A DNA stretch of 36,347 nucleotides, from assembly GCA_903850885.1 (NCBI GenBank), contig CAINMU010000100.1, positions 1-36,347 on the forward strand, in the 5' to 3' direction. Shown one piece after another: positions 16,201-25,122 of the stretch. The notes under the pieces are model-generated. The model saw only the letters and a list, made by a program, of their open reading frames with translations, was not told the origin of the DNA and made no database searches. This stretch comes from an uncultured Opitutia bacterium. Lineage in GTDB: Bacteria > Verrucomicrobiota > Verrucomicrobiia > Opitutales > UBA953. Each line of letters opens with the position of its first letter. Position 1 is the first letter of the stretch. The position numbers and the translations under genes were made by a program.

Positions 16201-16659
16201 ATGTCTATTGGCGCAAACATCGGACTCTTTACCGGCATCCATAACGGAAAATTGGATGAGAAGAATCGCGTCACCATTCCAGCGGCCTGGCGCTTCGAGG
16301 GCGCGGGTGAAACCAGTTTCTTGGCGATGTTTCACCCCGCCCTTGGCACGATTGTCGTTTTCCCCCCCTCGATGGTGCAGCGGATTCGTGATGCCTCCTC
16401 GCAGGTGACCGTGAGCGATCCGGATAAGATGAACGCGCTTCGCTTGCTCGGCGAAAACAGTATCCAGGTTTCGTGCGACAAGGCCGGACGGATTACGCTG
16501 AACGATCACGTCGTAAACCAAGCGGCACTCGATCGCGATATCGTCTTCAGCGGCAGCTTTACTACTTTCCAGATTTCCGCGCCGACGCCGCCGAAAACCG
16601 ATCGCGATTCTGAAAGCACGCGCACCATCCTGCGCGCCTTGCGCGAACTGGGTATTTAA
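16201..16659 (+). CDS. mraZ: Transcriptional regulator MraZ
   Basis: MraZ is a double SpoVT/AbrB-fold DNA-binding protein, usually a ring-shaped oligomer, that represses its own dcw promoter. The first swapped-hairpin unit is at about residues 13-55 (HNGKLDEKNRVTIPAAWR) and the second at about 85-130 (VSCDKAGRITLNDHVV). At 152 residues the length is normal. The GTGGG array directly upstream supplies the expected target. The ribosome binding site is poor (only AGGGGG about 14 nt upstream). It opens the dcw cluster, with rsmH 52 bp downstream. Confidence 0.95.
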   Translation: MSIGANIGLFTGIHNGKLDEKNRVTIPAAWRFEGAGETSFLAMFHPALGTIVVFPPSMVQRIRDASSQVTVSDPDKMNALRLLGENSIQVSCDKAGRITLNDHVVNQAALDRDIVFSGSFTTFQISAPTPPKTDRDSESTRTILRALRELGI

Positions 16660-16692
16660 CTGTATCCAGAAGTTACTTACACTACTCACACC

Positions 16693-16701
16693 TTATTCAC
16701 A
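16693..16701 (+). promoter_or_regulatory. DnaA-box-like 9-mer between mraZ and rsmH
   Basis: TTATTCACA fits the DnaA consensus TTWTNCACA and lies 11 nt before the rsmH ATG. The same 9-mer occurs inverted at 16107-16115, upstream of mraZ. Binding is untested, and a chance match is possible. Confidence 0.3.
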
Positions 16702-16711
16702 ACCGCCGCCC

Positions 16712-17629
16712 ATGACCAGCCACGTTCCAGTCCTGCTCGAGGAGTGCTTGGTACTTCTTGCGCCCCAGGACGGAAGTGCACTCTTGGATTGTACGTTCGG
16801 CGGCGGCGGGCACACGGAAGCAATCTTGGCCCGAACGCTCGGCACCACGGTCGACGCGATGGATCGCGATCCAGCAGCGGCGGAACGTGCGACGGAAACC
16901 GCAGCGCGTTATCCGGGCCGACTCCGTTTTCATTCCGAAGATTTTCGCCACCTTGACCGCGTTCCGGGACGATTCGATGGTGTCTTGATGGACATTGGGG
17001 TGTCTTCATACCAGTTGGATATTCCGGAACGCGGTTTCTCATTTCGTAACGACGGTCCCAATGATATGCGCATGGATCCGCGCCGGGGCCGAAGTGCGGA
17101 AGAATTCCTTGAGCATGGCGAGCGCGGCGAAGTCGAACGTGCCGTGCGCGATTACGGCGAAGAGCCCCGCTGGTTTCGGGTCGTGAATGCGATCTTCGCC
17201 GCCCGGGGTACTGGACGTCTGGCCCGCACGGCGGCTTTCGCGGCGCTTGTCGCCGAGGCCGCCCCGCCTAAGCCCGGCCCCCGTGGCCCGCACCCCGCGA
17301 CGAAAACTTTCCAAGGTATCCGCATCGCGGTGAACGATGAATTAGGCGCACTCACCGACGCCTTGCCTTTGGCTTTCGAAAAATTAAATGCCGGCGGTGT
17401 GCTCGCGATTATTTCATTCCATTCGTTGGAAGACCGCATCGTCAAACGTTACCTGAACGGCGTGGCGGGTCGTCCTGTTGACCGGAACGATTCCCGGATG
17501 CAGGATGATCGCGTTAAACTGGCCGATCTCCTGACGCGTAAGGCGACTCAACCGTCCGAGGCAGAACAAGTACGTAACCCCCGCAGCCGCTCCGCGCGGC
17601 TCCGCGCCGTTCGGCGCCTCGCCCTATGA
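16712..17629 (+). CDS. rsmH: 16S rRNA (cytosine-1402-N4)-methyltransferase
   Basis: RsmH (MraW) methylates N4 of C1402 in the 16S rRNA decoding site with SAM. The N-terminal HVPVLLEE and the SAM-binding GGGG loop (LLDCTFGGGGHTEAIL) start the fold. DIGVSSYQLDIPERGFSF and the C-terminal ISFHSLEDRIVKRYL are family hallmarks, and the protein ends with the RNPRSRSARLRAVRR tail. At 305 residues it is full length. It joins the next gene by an ATGA overlap. Confidence 0.97.
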   Translation: MTSHVPVLLEECLVLLAPQDGSALLDCTFGGGGHTEAILARTLGTTVDAMDRDPAAAERATETAARYPGRLRFHSEDFRHLDRVPGRFDGVLMDIGVSSYQLDIPERGFSFRNDGPNDMRMDPRRGRSAEEFLEHGERGEVERAVRDYGEEPRWFRVVNAIFAARGTGRLARTAAFAALVAEAAPPKPGPRGPHPATKTFQGIRIAVNDELGALTDALPLAFEKLNAGGVLAIISFHSLEDRIVKRYLNGVAGRPVDRNDSRMQDDRVKLADLLTRKATQPSEAEQVRNPRSRSARLRAVRRLAL

Positions 17630-18015
17630 GTCTCCGCAGCTTGATGACCTGGGTTTTTCTTGGCGGTACGCTGGGCGCGGCTGCACTTGGGACGATTTAC
17701 ATCATGAAATTACGGATGGAAGCCGACGTCATCGGTTCGCGCATCGTGCGGCTGGAGCGTTCAATTGCTGATACCAAGAAAGATCTAGATACTTTGAAGC
17801 GGCAACGGGATCAATCGCTCGACACGTTACAGTTACAGTCGCGGATTGGTGATGCCCTCAAGCCTCCCACCCCCGAGCAGGTGGTTTGGATTTCCCGGGC
17901 CACCCTGGTTCCCGTCTCAGTTGCTCCGCTTTCTTCGATCATCAGTCCTCGTCTGACCCCCCGCGAAATTGCCTTCCGCCCATTGACTGGCCAGGGGGGC
18001 GGCACTGCGCGATGA
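17626..18015 (+). CDS. ftsL: FtsL-like bitopic septal protein
   Basis: The protein (129 residues) has a short N-terminus, one membrane span (MTWVFLGGTLGAAALGTIYI) and a periplasmic heptad-rich coiled coil (MEADVIGSRIVRLERSIADT, continuing to about residue 80). This is the FtsL plan, and it lies exactly where ftsL belongs, between rsmH and ftsI, with ATGA overlaps on both sides. FtsL usually links FtsB/FtsQ to FtsW-FtsI. Primary sequence is poorly conserved in this family, so the name rests on topology and position. A Pro-rich C-terminal extension of about 45 residues is unusual. Confidence 0.75.
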   Translation: MSLRSLMTWVFLGGTLGAAALGTIYIMKLRMEADVIGSRIVRLERSIADTKKDLDTLKRQRDQSLDTLQLQSRIGDALKPPTPEQVVWISRATLVPVSVAPLSSIISPRLTPREIAFRPLTGQGGGTAR

Positions 18016-19808
18016 GCCTACCCCATGCCAGACGAATGCGCTACCGTTCGCTGGCTTGGGGGGTGTCCGTCTGTTTCGTCGCCGTTCTTTGCCGGCTGGT
18101 TTGGCTGCATTGGATTGATGCTCCCCGTTTACGTGCCGAGGCGCTTCAAGCGCGTCGAGTCATGCAGGCCAAGTCTTGTCGCCGCGGCGAGATCCGTGAC
18201 GCCCAAGATAACCTTTTAGCTATTTCGGAAAACGTCTGGGATATCGGGGTCGATCCTGACGTCTTGCAAAAAGGCGACCGCGGCCGGATTTCAGAAATTG
18301 CGCTCATCTTAGGGATCCCTGCGACGAAGGTTATCGAAGCTTTCAATAATTCGGTCCGCCTGGATGCTGAAGGCGAAGAGCATAAGATTCGGTGGACAAT
18401 TTTAGCCCGTGAATGTGGCGAAGACATCGTGAAGCGGATTAAGGCGCTGGGTGTCAAGGCGCTGCGGGCGGAATTAAAATACCGCCGGAGTTATCCCAAA
18501 GGCCAGCTGGCTTCGCACGTCATCGGCTATGTCAATAAGGAGGGTGAACCCGCGGCGGGGATCGAACGCGTCATGAACAGTTTGTTAGTCGGTCAGAATG
18601 GTTGGATCGAATCTGAGCGCGATGGCCGCCACCGCGAAATTGCCAGCATTCGTTTACGCGAAGTCGCCCCGGTCGACGGAAGTACGGTGGTGCTAACGCT
18701 CAATAGTCTTGTCCAGAAAACCTGCGAAGACGCATTGGCCGCCGCCGCTGTCCGCTATAATCCCAAAAGCGGCATCATCATCGTGAGTGAACCTCGGACA
18801 GGCCGGATCTTAGGTTTGGCTAATTGGCCGACTTATGACCTTAACCGTTTTTGGGATCCCAAGTCCGCCCCGATGGACAGTCAGCGTAATCGCGCCGTCT
18901 CCGACGTCTATGAGCCAGGTTCGGTGTTTAAGATCGTTTCGATTTCAGGAGCTCTGGAGGAGCATCTGATCACGCCGAATTCAGTTTATGACTGCGGCGC
19001 GACCTCCGTGCCTTACCGCGGCCGCATGGTTTCGTTGCCAGCGGATTCGCACCCTCTCGGGGTCGTCGATATTCGCCATATCGTGCGTGAATCTTCCAAT
19101 CGCGGGACGGTTCAGGTCGGGATGCAGTATGCCGAACGCTTGGGAGAAGAAAAATTCTTCTCCTTAGTAAAATCTTTTGGGTTCGGTTCTAACTCGGGTC
19201 TAATCACGGGCGCCGAAGTCCCGGGCCTGTTGATCTCGCCGAAGAATTGGGATGGTATGACCATCTCCCGGATGCCGATGGGGCATTCGATTAGCGTGAC
19301 GGCCATGCAGATGCACTACGCCATGTCGGTCATCGCCGCGGACGGTCTACTCATGCAGCCGCAACTCGTCTTACGCGTCGAAGACCCGAAGACTAAATCA
19401 CCCATCTTAAGTTACATGCCCCGAAGCCGGGGCCGGGCGATTTCGGAATCGACCGCCCACGAAGTCGCCACGCTGTTGCGAGCCGTTTGTGGTAAGGGTG
19501 GAACGGCCCCGATCGCGGATATCCCCGGTTATGAAGTCGCTGGGAAAACCGGCACGACGCAAAAAATCATCAACGGTAAGTATTCGACGACCCATCACGT
19601 CGCTTCTTTTTCCGGTTTCTTCCCGGTGGGCGACCCTCGCTTGGCGATCACGGTGATCATCGACGAACCCCAGGGGGAGGGCGTAGCTTATGGCGGTAAG
19701 GTTTCCGCTCCAATCTTTCGCGAAGTCGCCGAGAAATGTATTCGCTGGCTCGATCTTCCTCCCATGACAGCGGTGCCCCGCGGCCCCTTGGCCCGCACTG
19801 AGCAATGA
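18012..19808 (+). CDS. ftsI: Septal peptidoglycan transpeptidase (penicillin-binding protein 3)
   Basis: This class B PBP cross-links septal peptidoglycan in partnership with FtsW. It has one N-terminal membrane span (residues 13-33), a dimerisation/pedestal domain with RRGEIRDAQDNLLA near 57, and a transpeptidase domain. The catalytic motifs are in order: SVFK at 304-307 (nucleophile Ser), SSN at 361-363 and KTG at 512-514. The start at 18012 overlaps the ftsL stop in ATGA; longer in-frame extension upstream would run inside ftsL. At 598 residues it has a typical length and no PASTA domains. Confidence 0.95.
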   Translation: MSLPHARRMRYRSLAWGVSVCFVAVLCRLVWLHWIDAPRLRAEALQARRVMQAKSCRRGEIRDAQDNLLAISENVWDIGVDPDVLQKGDRGRISEIALILGIPATKVIEAFNNSVRLDAEGEEHKIRWTILARECGEDIVKRIKALGVKALRAELKYRRSYPKGQLASHVIGYVNKEGEPAAGIERVMNSLLVGQNGWIESERDGRHREIASIRLREVAPVDGSTVVLTLNSLVQKTCEDALAAAAVRYNPKSGIIIVSEPRTGRILGLANWPTYDLNRFWDPKSAPMDSQRNRAVSDVYEPGSVFKIVSISGALEEHLITPNSVYDCGATSVPYRGRMVSLPADSHPLGVVDIRHIVRESSNRGTVQVGMQYAERLGEEKFFSLVKSFGFGSNSGLITGAEVPGLLISPKNWDGMTISRMPMGHSISVTAMQMHYAMSVIAADGLLMQPQLVLRVEDPKTKSPILSYMPRSRGRAISESTAHEVATLLRAVCGKGGTAPIADIPGYEVAGKTGTTQKIINGKYSTTHHVASFSGFFPVGDPRLAITVIIDEPQGEGVAYGGKVSAPIFREVAEKCIRWLDLPPMTAVPRGPLARTEQ

Positions 19809-21328
19809 CACCCGCGCCCCTCCCCATGTCTACTGCGATGGAGCGCCCTACGTTCAATTCCTTGTTGCAAGGACTGCCGGTTCTTTCGCGCACGGGAGAC
19901 GGCTCGGTCCGGATTACATGCATCGTCACCGACAGCCGCCGGATTATCCCGGGGGCTTTGTTTTTCGCGCTGCCTGGACTGCGCACCGACGGCCATGCTT
20001 TTATGGACGATGCGATTGCCCGGGGTGCGGCCGCCATCATTTCCGCTCAGCCCGTGAATGGGCTCCCGGCGGTCGCGGCGGCGCAAGTCGCCGAACCTCG
20101 GAAAGTTTTGGCCGAAGTCGCCCGCCGATTTTTCGGACATCCAGAACAGGCGTTGGCGTTAGCGGGGGTGACCGGGACGAACGGTAAGACGACCGTCGCT
20201 TTTTTACTTCGGCATTTCCTGCAGGCAGAGGCTTCGGTTTGGGGTTTGATCGGCACGGTCCGTTATCACCTCGGTCGACGTTCCATCCCTTCTTATAAGA
20301 CGACCCCCGAGTCGGCAGACCTTGCCGCGTTCTTCCGCCAGATGGTCGATGCGGGTTGTGTCGGAGCTTGTCTGGAAGTGAGCTCGCACGCCTTACACCA
20401 AGATCGCGTTCACGGTTTCCAATTCAAAGTCGCCGCCTTTACCAATCTGACACGCGATCACGTGGATTACCATGGTGACCTGGGTTCATACCTTGATGCC
20501 AAGACGGCGTTGTTCGATGGCCGTAACGGCGCGGTGCCGGCGGTCAGCGTCATTAATATCGACGACCCCAGTGGTCGCGTCCTTGCTGAAGCCTGTCGCC
20601 GTCGCGGTGCGGTCATTACTTTCGGCTTGGCCGATGATGCCGATCTGCGGGCGACGGAATTAACCTTGTCGCCCAGCGGGGCCATTTTTTCGGTGGCTTG
20701 GCGGCAACAGACGGCCCGGTTTACTTCGACCCTGCCGGGCGGTTATAATGTCTCGAACGTGCTGTGTGCCTTGGCCATGGCGGCCGCGCTCGGTCGCGAT
20801 CCCTTAAGCCTGAGCGCAAGCCTAGCTTCTTTTCCCGGAGTTTCCGGCCGGATGGAACGGGTCGATGCCGGCCAGTTCTTCCCCGTCTTTGTGGATTACG
20901 CCCATACAGATGATGCCTTGGGTAATGCCTTGCGTATGTTGCGCGCGATCACGCCGGGCCGTGTCCTTTGCGTCTATGGTTGCGGTGGTAATCGTGATCG
21001 CGGCAAACGCCCAACGATGACGAAGGCCGTCCGCGACCACGCCCATCTGGCTTGGGCGACGGCGGACAATCCCCGTAGGGAGAAAATCGAAGCCATCTTT
21101 GCGGACATGCGCGAAGGTTTGGGCGCATTGCCTACGATCGAGTTTGTGGCTGATCGCCGTGAGGCAATCGGGCGGGCCTTAGCGGCCGCCCGGGCTGGAG
21201 ATTGCGTCGTGATTGCCGGTAAAGGTCATGAGACGACCCAAGAATTTACGGATACCGTGGTGCCCTTTGATGATCGCCAGGTCGTCCGCGAAATTCTCGA
21301 ACTACGAAAAGGAGGCGCCAGCGCATGA
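19805..21328 (+). CDS. murE: UDP-MurNAc-tripeptide synthetase, meso-DAP type
   Basis: MurE adds the third stem-peptide residue to UDP-MurNAc-L-Ala-D-Glu using ATP. The P-loop is GVTGTNGKTT (121-130), the carbamylated lysine is in DAKTALF (Lys233), and the amino-acid selector reads DNPR at 421-424, which marks meso-diaminopimelate users. SYKTTPES and EVSSHALHQDR are further Mur-family blocks. At 507 residues it is full length. It overlaps ftsI by ATGA at the start and murF by ATGA at the end. Confidence 0.97.
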   Translation: MTPAPLPMSTAMERPTFNSLLQGLPVLSRTGDGSVRITCIVTDSRRIIPGALFFALPGLRTDGHAFMDDAIARGAAAIISAQPVNGLPAVAAAQVAEPRKVLAEVARRFFGHPEQALALAGVTGTNGKTTVAFLLRHFLQAEASVWGLIGTVRYHLGRRSIPSYKTTPESADLAAFFRQMVDAGCVGACLEVSSHALHQDRVHGFQFKVAAFTNLTRDHVDYHGDLGSYLDAKTALFDGRNGAVPAVSVINIDDPSGRVLAEACRRRGAVITFGLADDADLRATELTLSPSGAIFSVAWRQQTARFTSTLPGGYNVSNVLCALAMAAALGRDPLSLSASLASFPGVSGRMERVDAGQFFPVFVDYAHTDDALGNALRMLRAITPGRVLCVYGCGGNRDRGKRPTMTKAVRDHAHLAWATADNPRREKIEAIFADMREGLGALPTIEFVADRREAIGRALAAARAGDCVVIAGKGHETTQEFTDTVVPFDDRQVVREILELRKGGASA

Positions 21329-22698
21329 CGACTTTCTCCGCCATCAATCTGGCGACTTGGGCGCAAGGGCGCTGGACGGCTTTGCCTCCGGCGAGCCTCT
21401 CGGGCTTTGGGACTGATACCCGGACGTTACGTCGCGGCGACGTGTTTGTCGCCGTGCGGACCGACCGTCGGGACGGTCACGACTTCTTATCCGATGCCCG
21501 AGACAAAGGAGCTTCCTGTGCTTTGGTTTCTCGGCCGGTCGCGGATGCTTTGCCGCAGCTCGTGGTCGATGACGTGCTGGCGGGCCTGCGCCGCATCGCC
21601 CAAGCTTGGCGGCAGTGTTTCCAAGGCCAAGTCATCGGCGTGACCGGTAGCGTGGGCAAGACTTCCACGAAGGAGCTCCTGGCGGCCTTACTGGGCGCCG
21701 AAGCCTTCGTGACGGAGGCCAATCTTAATAATCTTATCGGCGTTCCGCTGATGTTGCTCCGAGTGGAGCCTGATCGGCATCGCTTCGCGGTCATCGAGGC
21801 GGGCATGAGCGTACCAGGCGAATTGGCGATCTCCGCTCAGGTCATTCGTCCGGATCTCGTCATCGTCACCGCCGTGACGCCGGTGCACCTTGAAGGACTC
21901 GGCACGATGGCTGTGGTGGCGCGCGAAAAAGCAACCCTGGTTGCGGCCTTACCTCCCGCCGGTCGGGCAATCTTGCCAGTCGCGCTGTTGGGTTGGGCAG
22001 AATTTGCTGCGCAGGCTCATAGATGCACCGCCGTTCAGTTTAAAGATGAGCCGGCGCCCGCGGTGACTCCGGCTCGTTTAATTCAGGCCACCCTCGGAGA
22101 AGATGAAAGAGGGTATCGGACTCTGGCTCTCGACGGGAAGACCTTCCGCTTGGGCGCGCTTTCGGACGGGTTAGTTCGGAACGCCGCGTTGGCGGTGGTC
22201 GCCGCCCGTGGTTTAGGGCTATCGGATGACCAGATTGCTCCAGCCCTGGCCGCATGGACCCCGCCAGCTGGCCGTGGAAGCGTGCATGGGCTCGGAAGAC
22301 AGACCTTCTATTTAGATTGTTATAATTCCAGTCCGGCTTCCCTTAGCGATGCTGCCGCTTGCTTCGATCGATTGAGTTCCAAACAAAACGAATCGCGGCT
22401 TTTCATTTTAGGGGGGATGGCTGAATTAGGAAATAACGCTGTTCAATTCCATCGCGAAAACGGCGCAAAGCTACCTTTGCGGGCCGGAGATAAAGTCGTA
22501 GCCTTCGGCGGTGAGGCGCCGGCTTACCTGCAAGGCGTCAGTCGGTCCGACGTCACTCTTCTCGCCGTCGAAACCATCGATGAGGTCGCGCAGGCTGTGA
22601 ATTCTCATGTGGGTTATATTTTCGTGAAGGGTAGCCGATCTCATGCCTTGGAGCGCTGCCTCCCGCTTTCCCTGCGCTCGGCGCTTACTTTCCACTAA
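21325..22698 (+). CDS. murF: UDP-MurNAc-tripeptide-D-Ala-D-Ala ligase
   Basis: MurF attaches D-Ala-D-Ala to complete the UDP-MurNAc pentapeptide. The P-loop is GVTGSVGKTS (105-114), with EAGMSVPGEL and NLNNLIGVPL also family specific. The motif usually written DDxYNANPxS is here LDCYNSSPASL, with Cys and Ser replacing Asp and Asn; this may be a lineage trait. A strong Shine-Dalgarno AAGGAGG (21309-21315) sits nine nt before the ATG, inside the end of murE. At 457 residues it is normal length. mraY begins one nt after its stop. Confidence 0.94.
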   Translation: MTTFSAINLATWAQGRWTALPPASLSGFGTDTRTLRRGDVFVAVRTDRRDGHDFLSDARDKGASCALVSRPVADALPQLVVDDVLAGLRRIAQAWRQCFQGQVIGVTGSVGKTSTKELLAALLGAEAFVTEANLNNLIGVPLMLLRVEPDRHRFAVIEAGMSVPGELAISAQVIRPDLVIVTAVTPVHLEGLGTMAVVAREKATLVAALPPAGRAILPVALLGWAEFAAQAHRCTAVQFKDEPAPAVTPARLIQATLGEDERGYRTLALDGKTFRLGALSDGLVRNAALAVVAARGLGLSDDQIAPALAAWTPPAGRGSVHGLGRQTFYLDCYNSSPASLSDAAACFDRLSSKQNESRLFILGGMAELGNNAVQFHRENGAKLPLRAGDKVVAFGGEAPAYLQGVSRSDVTLLAVETIDEVAQAVNSHVGYIFVKGSRSHALERCLPLSLRSALTFH

Positions 22699-22699
22699 G

Positions 22700-23812
22700 A
22701 TGCTTTATCGTCTCAGCGAACTCGAAAAATTCTGGGGACCTTTCCGTCTTTTTGAGTATATTTCCGTGCGGGCGATTATGGCGGGCCTGACGGCCTTGGC
22801 TTTGGGTATGTTATTATCGGGGACGATGATTCGACTCCTGAGTCGGCTGCGTCAGCCCGAGCGCTCAGCGAAACTGATGGGTGAACTCGCCAAAGAAAGC
22901 GGCAAAGTCCCGACCATGGGTGGGTTACTAATCGGCGTGGCGATGATTCCATCCGTCTTGCTTTGGGCCAAACTCAACGTCCTCGTGCTGGCTACGTTGT
23001 GGTGTTTGATCGGTATGGGCATGGTAGGCTTCGCCGATGATTGGCTTAAAGTACGCCACGGAAGTGCGGATGGTATTTCCGCCCGCACCAAGCTGGCCGG
23101 GCAGGGGATCGTGGCTTTGCTCGCTTTGGGCATTGTCCTGCTCGACCCCGCCTACCGTTCGAGTCTTTGTGAAATCTGGTTGCCGATTCTTAACGGCCCA
23201 ATCTGGACGGAGCATTCCTGGGGCTTGCCTTTCTTTCTTTCGTTCGGGTTAGCGGCCGTATTTTTTATCCTGGTCTGCGTCGGTTCCTCCAATGCGGTGA
23301 ATCTGACGGATGGTCTCGACGGCCTCGCGATTGGCTGCGTCTTAATCACGACGCTTATCTTAGGGAGCGTGGCCTACTTGGTCGGTCACCACGAATTTTC
23401 GAATTACCTTCGAATCAGTTATGTATCCGGGGCCGGCGAATTGGCGATATTCTGCGCGGCCTTGATCGGCGGCAGTTTGGTCTTCCTTTGGCATAATGCT
23501 GCGCCGGCGGAAATCTATATGGGTGATGTCGGCGCCTTGGGGATCGGTGGGGCTTTGGGTGCGGTGGCTTGCTTGATGCACCAGCCTTTCTTACTCGCAA
23601 TCGTCGGGGGTATTTTTGTCGTCGAGGCGCTTTCGGTCATGTTGCAGGTCGCCTACTTTAAACGGACGGGCGGCCAGCGGTTGTTCCTCATGACGCCGAT
23701 TCACCACCATTTCCAGAAGAAGGGCTGGCCGGCCACCAAGGTCGTCGTGCGCTTCTGGATTGTCTCCTTCCTCTTCGGGCTCCTGGGCCTGCTCTCCCTG
23801 AAACTACGATGA
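22700..23812 (+). CDS. mraY: Phospho-MurNAc-pentapeptide translocase
   Basis: MraY transfers phospho-MurNAc-pentapeptide to undecaprenyl phosphate, making lipid I at the inner membrane. It is a multi-span protein (370 residues). Conserved cytoplasmic blocks are KVPTMGG near residue 75, GFADDWLK (the DDxxK metal motif) near 112, NLTDGLDGLAIG near 207, and MTPIHHHFQKKGW near the C-terminus. The ATG at 22700 is one nt after the murF stop and gives the usual N-terminus. It overlaps murD by ATGA. Confidence 0.97.
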   Translation: MLYRLSELEKFWGPFRLFEYISVRAIMAGLTALALGMLLSGTMIRLLSRLRQPERSAKLMGELAKESGKVPTMGGLLIGVAMIPSVLLWAKLNVLVLATLWCLIGMGMVGFADDWLKVRHGSADGISARTKLAGQGIVALLALGIVLLDPAYRSSLCEIWLPILNGPIWTEHSWGLPFFLSFGLAAVFFILVCVGSSNAVNLTDGLDGLAIGCVLITTLILGSVAYLVGHHEFSNYLRISYVSGAGELAIFCAALIGGSLVFLWHNAAPAEIYMGDVGALGIGGALGAVACLMHQPFLLAIVGGIFVVEALSVMLQVAYFKRTGGQRLFLMTPIHHHFQKKGWPATKVVVRFWIVSFLFGLLGLLSLKLR

Positions 23813-25083
23813 GCGAATTCCCCGAAAGTCTTAAGCGTCGGCTCAGTCGCCCGGCAGCCATCTTTGGCGAAGGCGTGAGCGGGCGCTCCGTCGCCGAATC
23901 CTTAGCCTTCGGCGGTTTTGCTTCCGTCATTTATGACGAGAAGGGTATTAACTCCGTGTTTGGTCCTGAGCAGGCAGCGCGACACGATCTGCTCATCTAT
24001 AGTCCAGGTTTCGCCCAAGCTCACCCTTGGATCTTGGCGGCCCGGCGCGTCGGTATGCAGTGCATGCCGGAATTGGATTTCGGCGCCTTACTTTGGACGG
24101 GCCCGGCGATTGCGATTACGGGCACCAATGGAAAAACAACCCTCACCGAATTCCTCTCCTTTGCCTTTAAGCGCTCGGGCGTCGATGCTATCGCCTGCGG
24201 CAATATCGGGCACGCGCTGACATCGCTTTCTCGTACCGAGTCCAACGTCTCCTTCTTGGCGGTGGTCGAAGTGAGTTCTTTCCAGGCGGAAGATTTGCGT
24301 AACTTCACACCTGAAGCCGTCCTCTGGACGAATTTCGATGAAGATCACTTGGATCGCCATGGCGATCTCGAGAGTTACTTCCGGGCAAAATTTAAATTAA
24401 TCGAACGGATGATGCCGGGCGGAATCTTGGTCGTGGGGGAATCCGTGGTCGCGGCGGCCCGTAAATTCGGAATCGAACTTCCTGTCGAGGCTTTGGTGGC
24501 AACACGGGCGGAAGTCGCGGATAGCGTTCCGGCGGGTTCCCTCTTCTGCACCTGGCCTCAGCTCGAAAATTGGGCCGTGGCGGTCAAATATTGGCGGGCA
24601 CGGGGTATCGCCCTCCGCCTCTTAGAAGAATCGGCCAAACTTTTCCGGCTGGCTCCGCATCGCTTACGGAAGGTCGCCGAATCTCAAGACGTCGAATATT
24701 GGAACGACTCCAAGGGGACGAATTTCCATGCCGTCGAGGCCGCCCTGCGACAATTCACCATTCCGGTCCGCTGGATTGGGGGCGGCAAATGGAAAGGTGG
24801 CGACCTGCAGGCTTTTGCTGCACGCATCACGCCCCAGATTGAAGCCGCTTATCTCATCGGAGAAACCGGCGAGGAGCTCCACCGGCAATTCGCTGCTTTA
24901 GGCAAGCCCAGCCGGGTGTTCCCCTCGTTGCAGGATGCCGTGGTGGCAGCGACGAACGATGCGCACGGTCCCACCGCGATCCTACTCAGCCCCGGGTTCT
25001 CGAGCTTCGATCAATTTCGCAGTTACGTCGAACGCGGCATGGTCTTCGAACGCGCCGCCCTGGCCCTCGCCAATCGCGCCTGA
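23809..25083 (+). CDS. murD: UDP-N-acetylmuramoyl-L-alanine-D-glutamate ligase
   Basis: MurD adds D-Glu to UDP-MurNAc-L-Ala. The N-terminal UDP-binding fold starts IFGEGVSGRSVAESLAFGG, the P-loop is ITGTNGKTTLTEF near residue 103, and EVSSFQAEDL, FDEDHLDRHGD and NDSKGTNFHA are MurD-typical. The C-terminal LLSPGFSSFDQFRSYVERG (general form LLSPACASFDxF) is diagnostic. At 424 residues it is slightly short. The stop is followed by six Ts but no strong hairpin, and then by a G-free leader to the next gene. Confidence 0.95.
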   Translation: MSEFPESLKRRLSRPAAIFGEGVSGRSVAESLAFGGFASVIYDEKGINSVFGPEQAARHDLLIYSPGFAQAHPWILAARRVGMQCMPELDFGALLWTGPAIAITGTNGKTTLTEFLSFAFKRSGVDAIACGNIGHALTSLSRTESNVSFLAVVEVSSFQAEDLRNFTPEAVLWTNFDEDHLDRHGDLESYFRAKFKLIERMMPGGILVVGESVVAAARKFGIELPVEALVATRAEVADSVPAGSLFCTWPQLENWAVAVKYWRARGIALRLLEESAKLFRLAPHRLRKVAESQDVEYWNDSKGTNFHAVEAALRQFTIPVRWIGGGKWKGGDLQAFAARITPQIEAAYLIGETGEELHRQFAALGKPSRVFPSLQDAVVAATNDAHGPTAILLSPGFSSFDQFRSYVERGMVFERAALALANRA

Positions 25084-25122
25084 TTTTTTCATCAAAACAC
25101 CCACCCAAACCACCCAATACCC

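Noticed and set aside
25070-25090. Intrinsic terminator after murD (six-T run)
   Set aside because: Only a 4-bp TGGC/GCCA stem lies upstream and it is 14 nt from the T-run, so no convincing hairpin exists.
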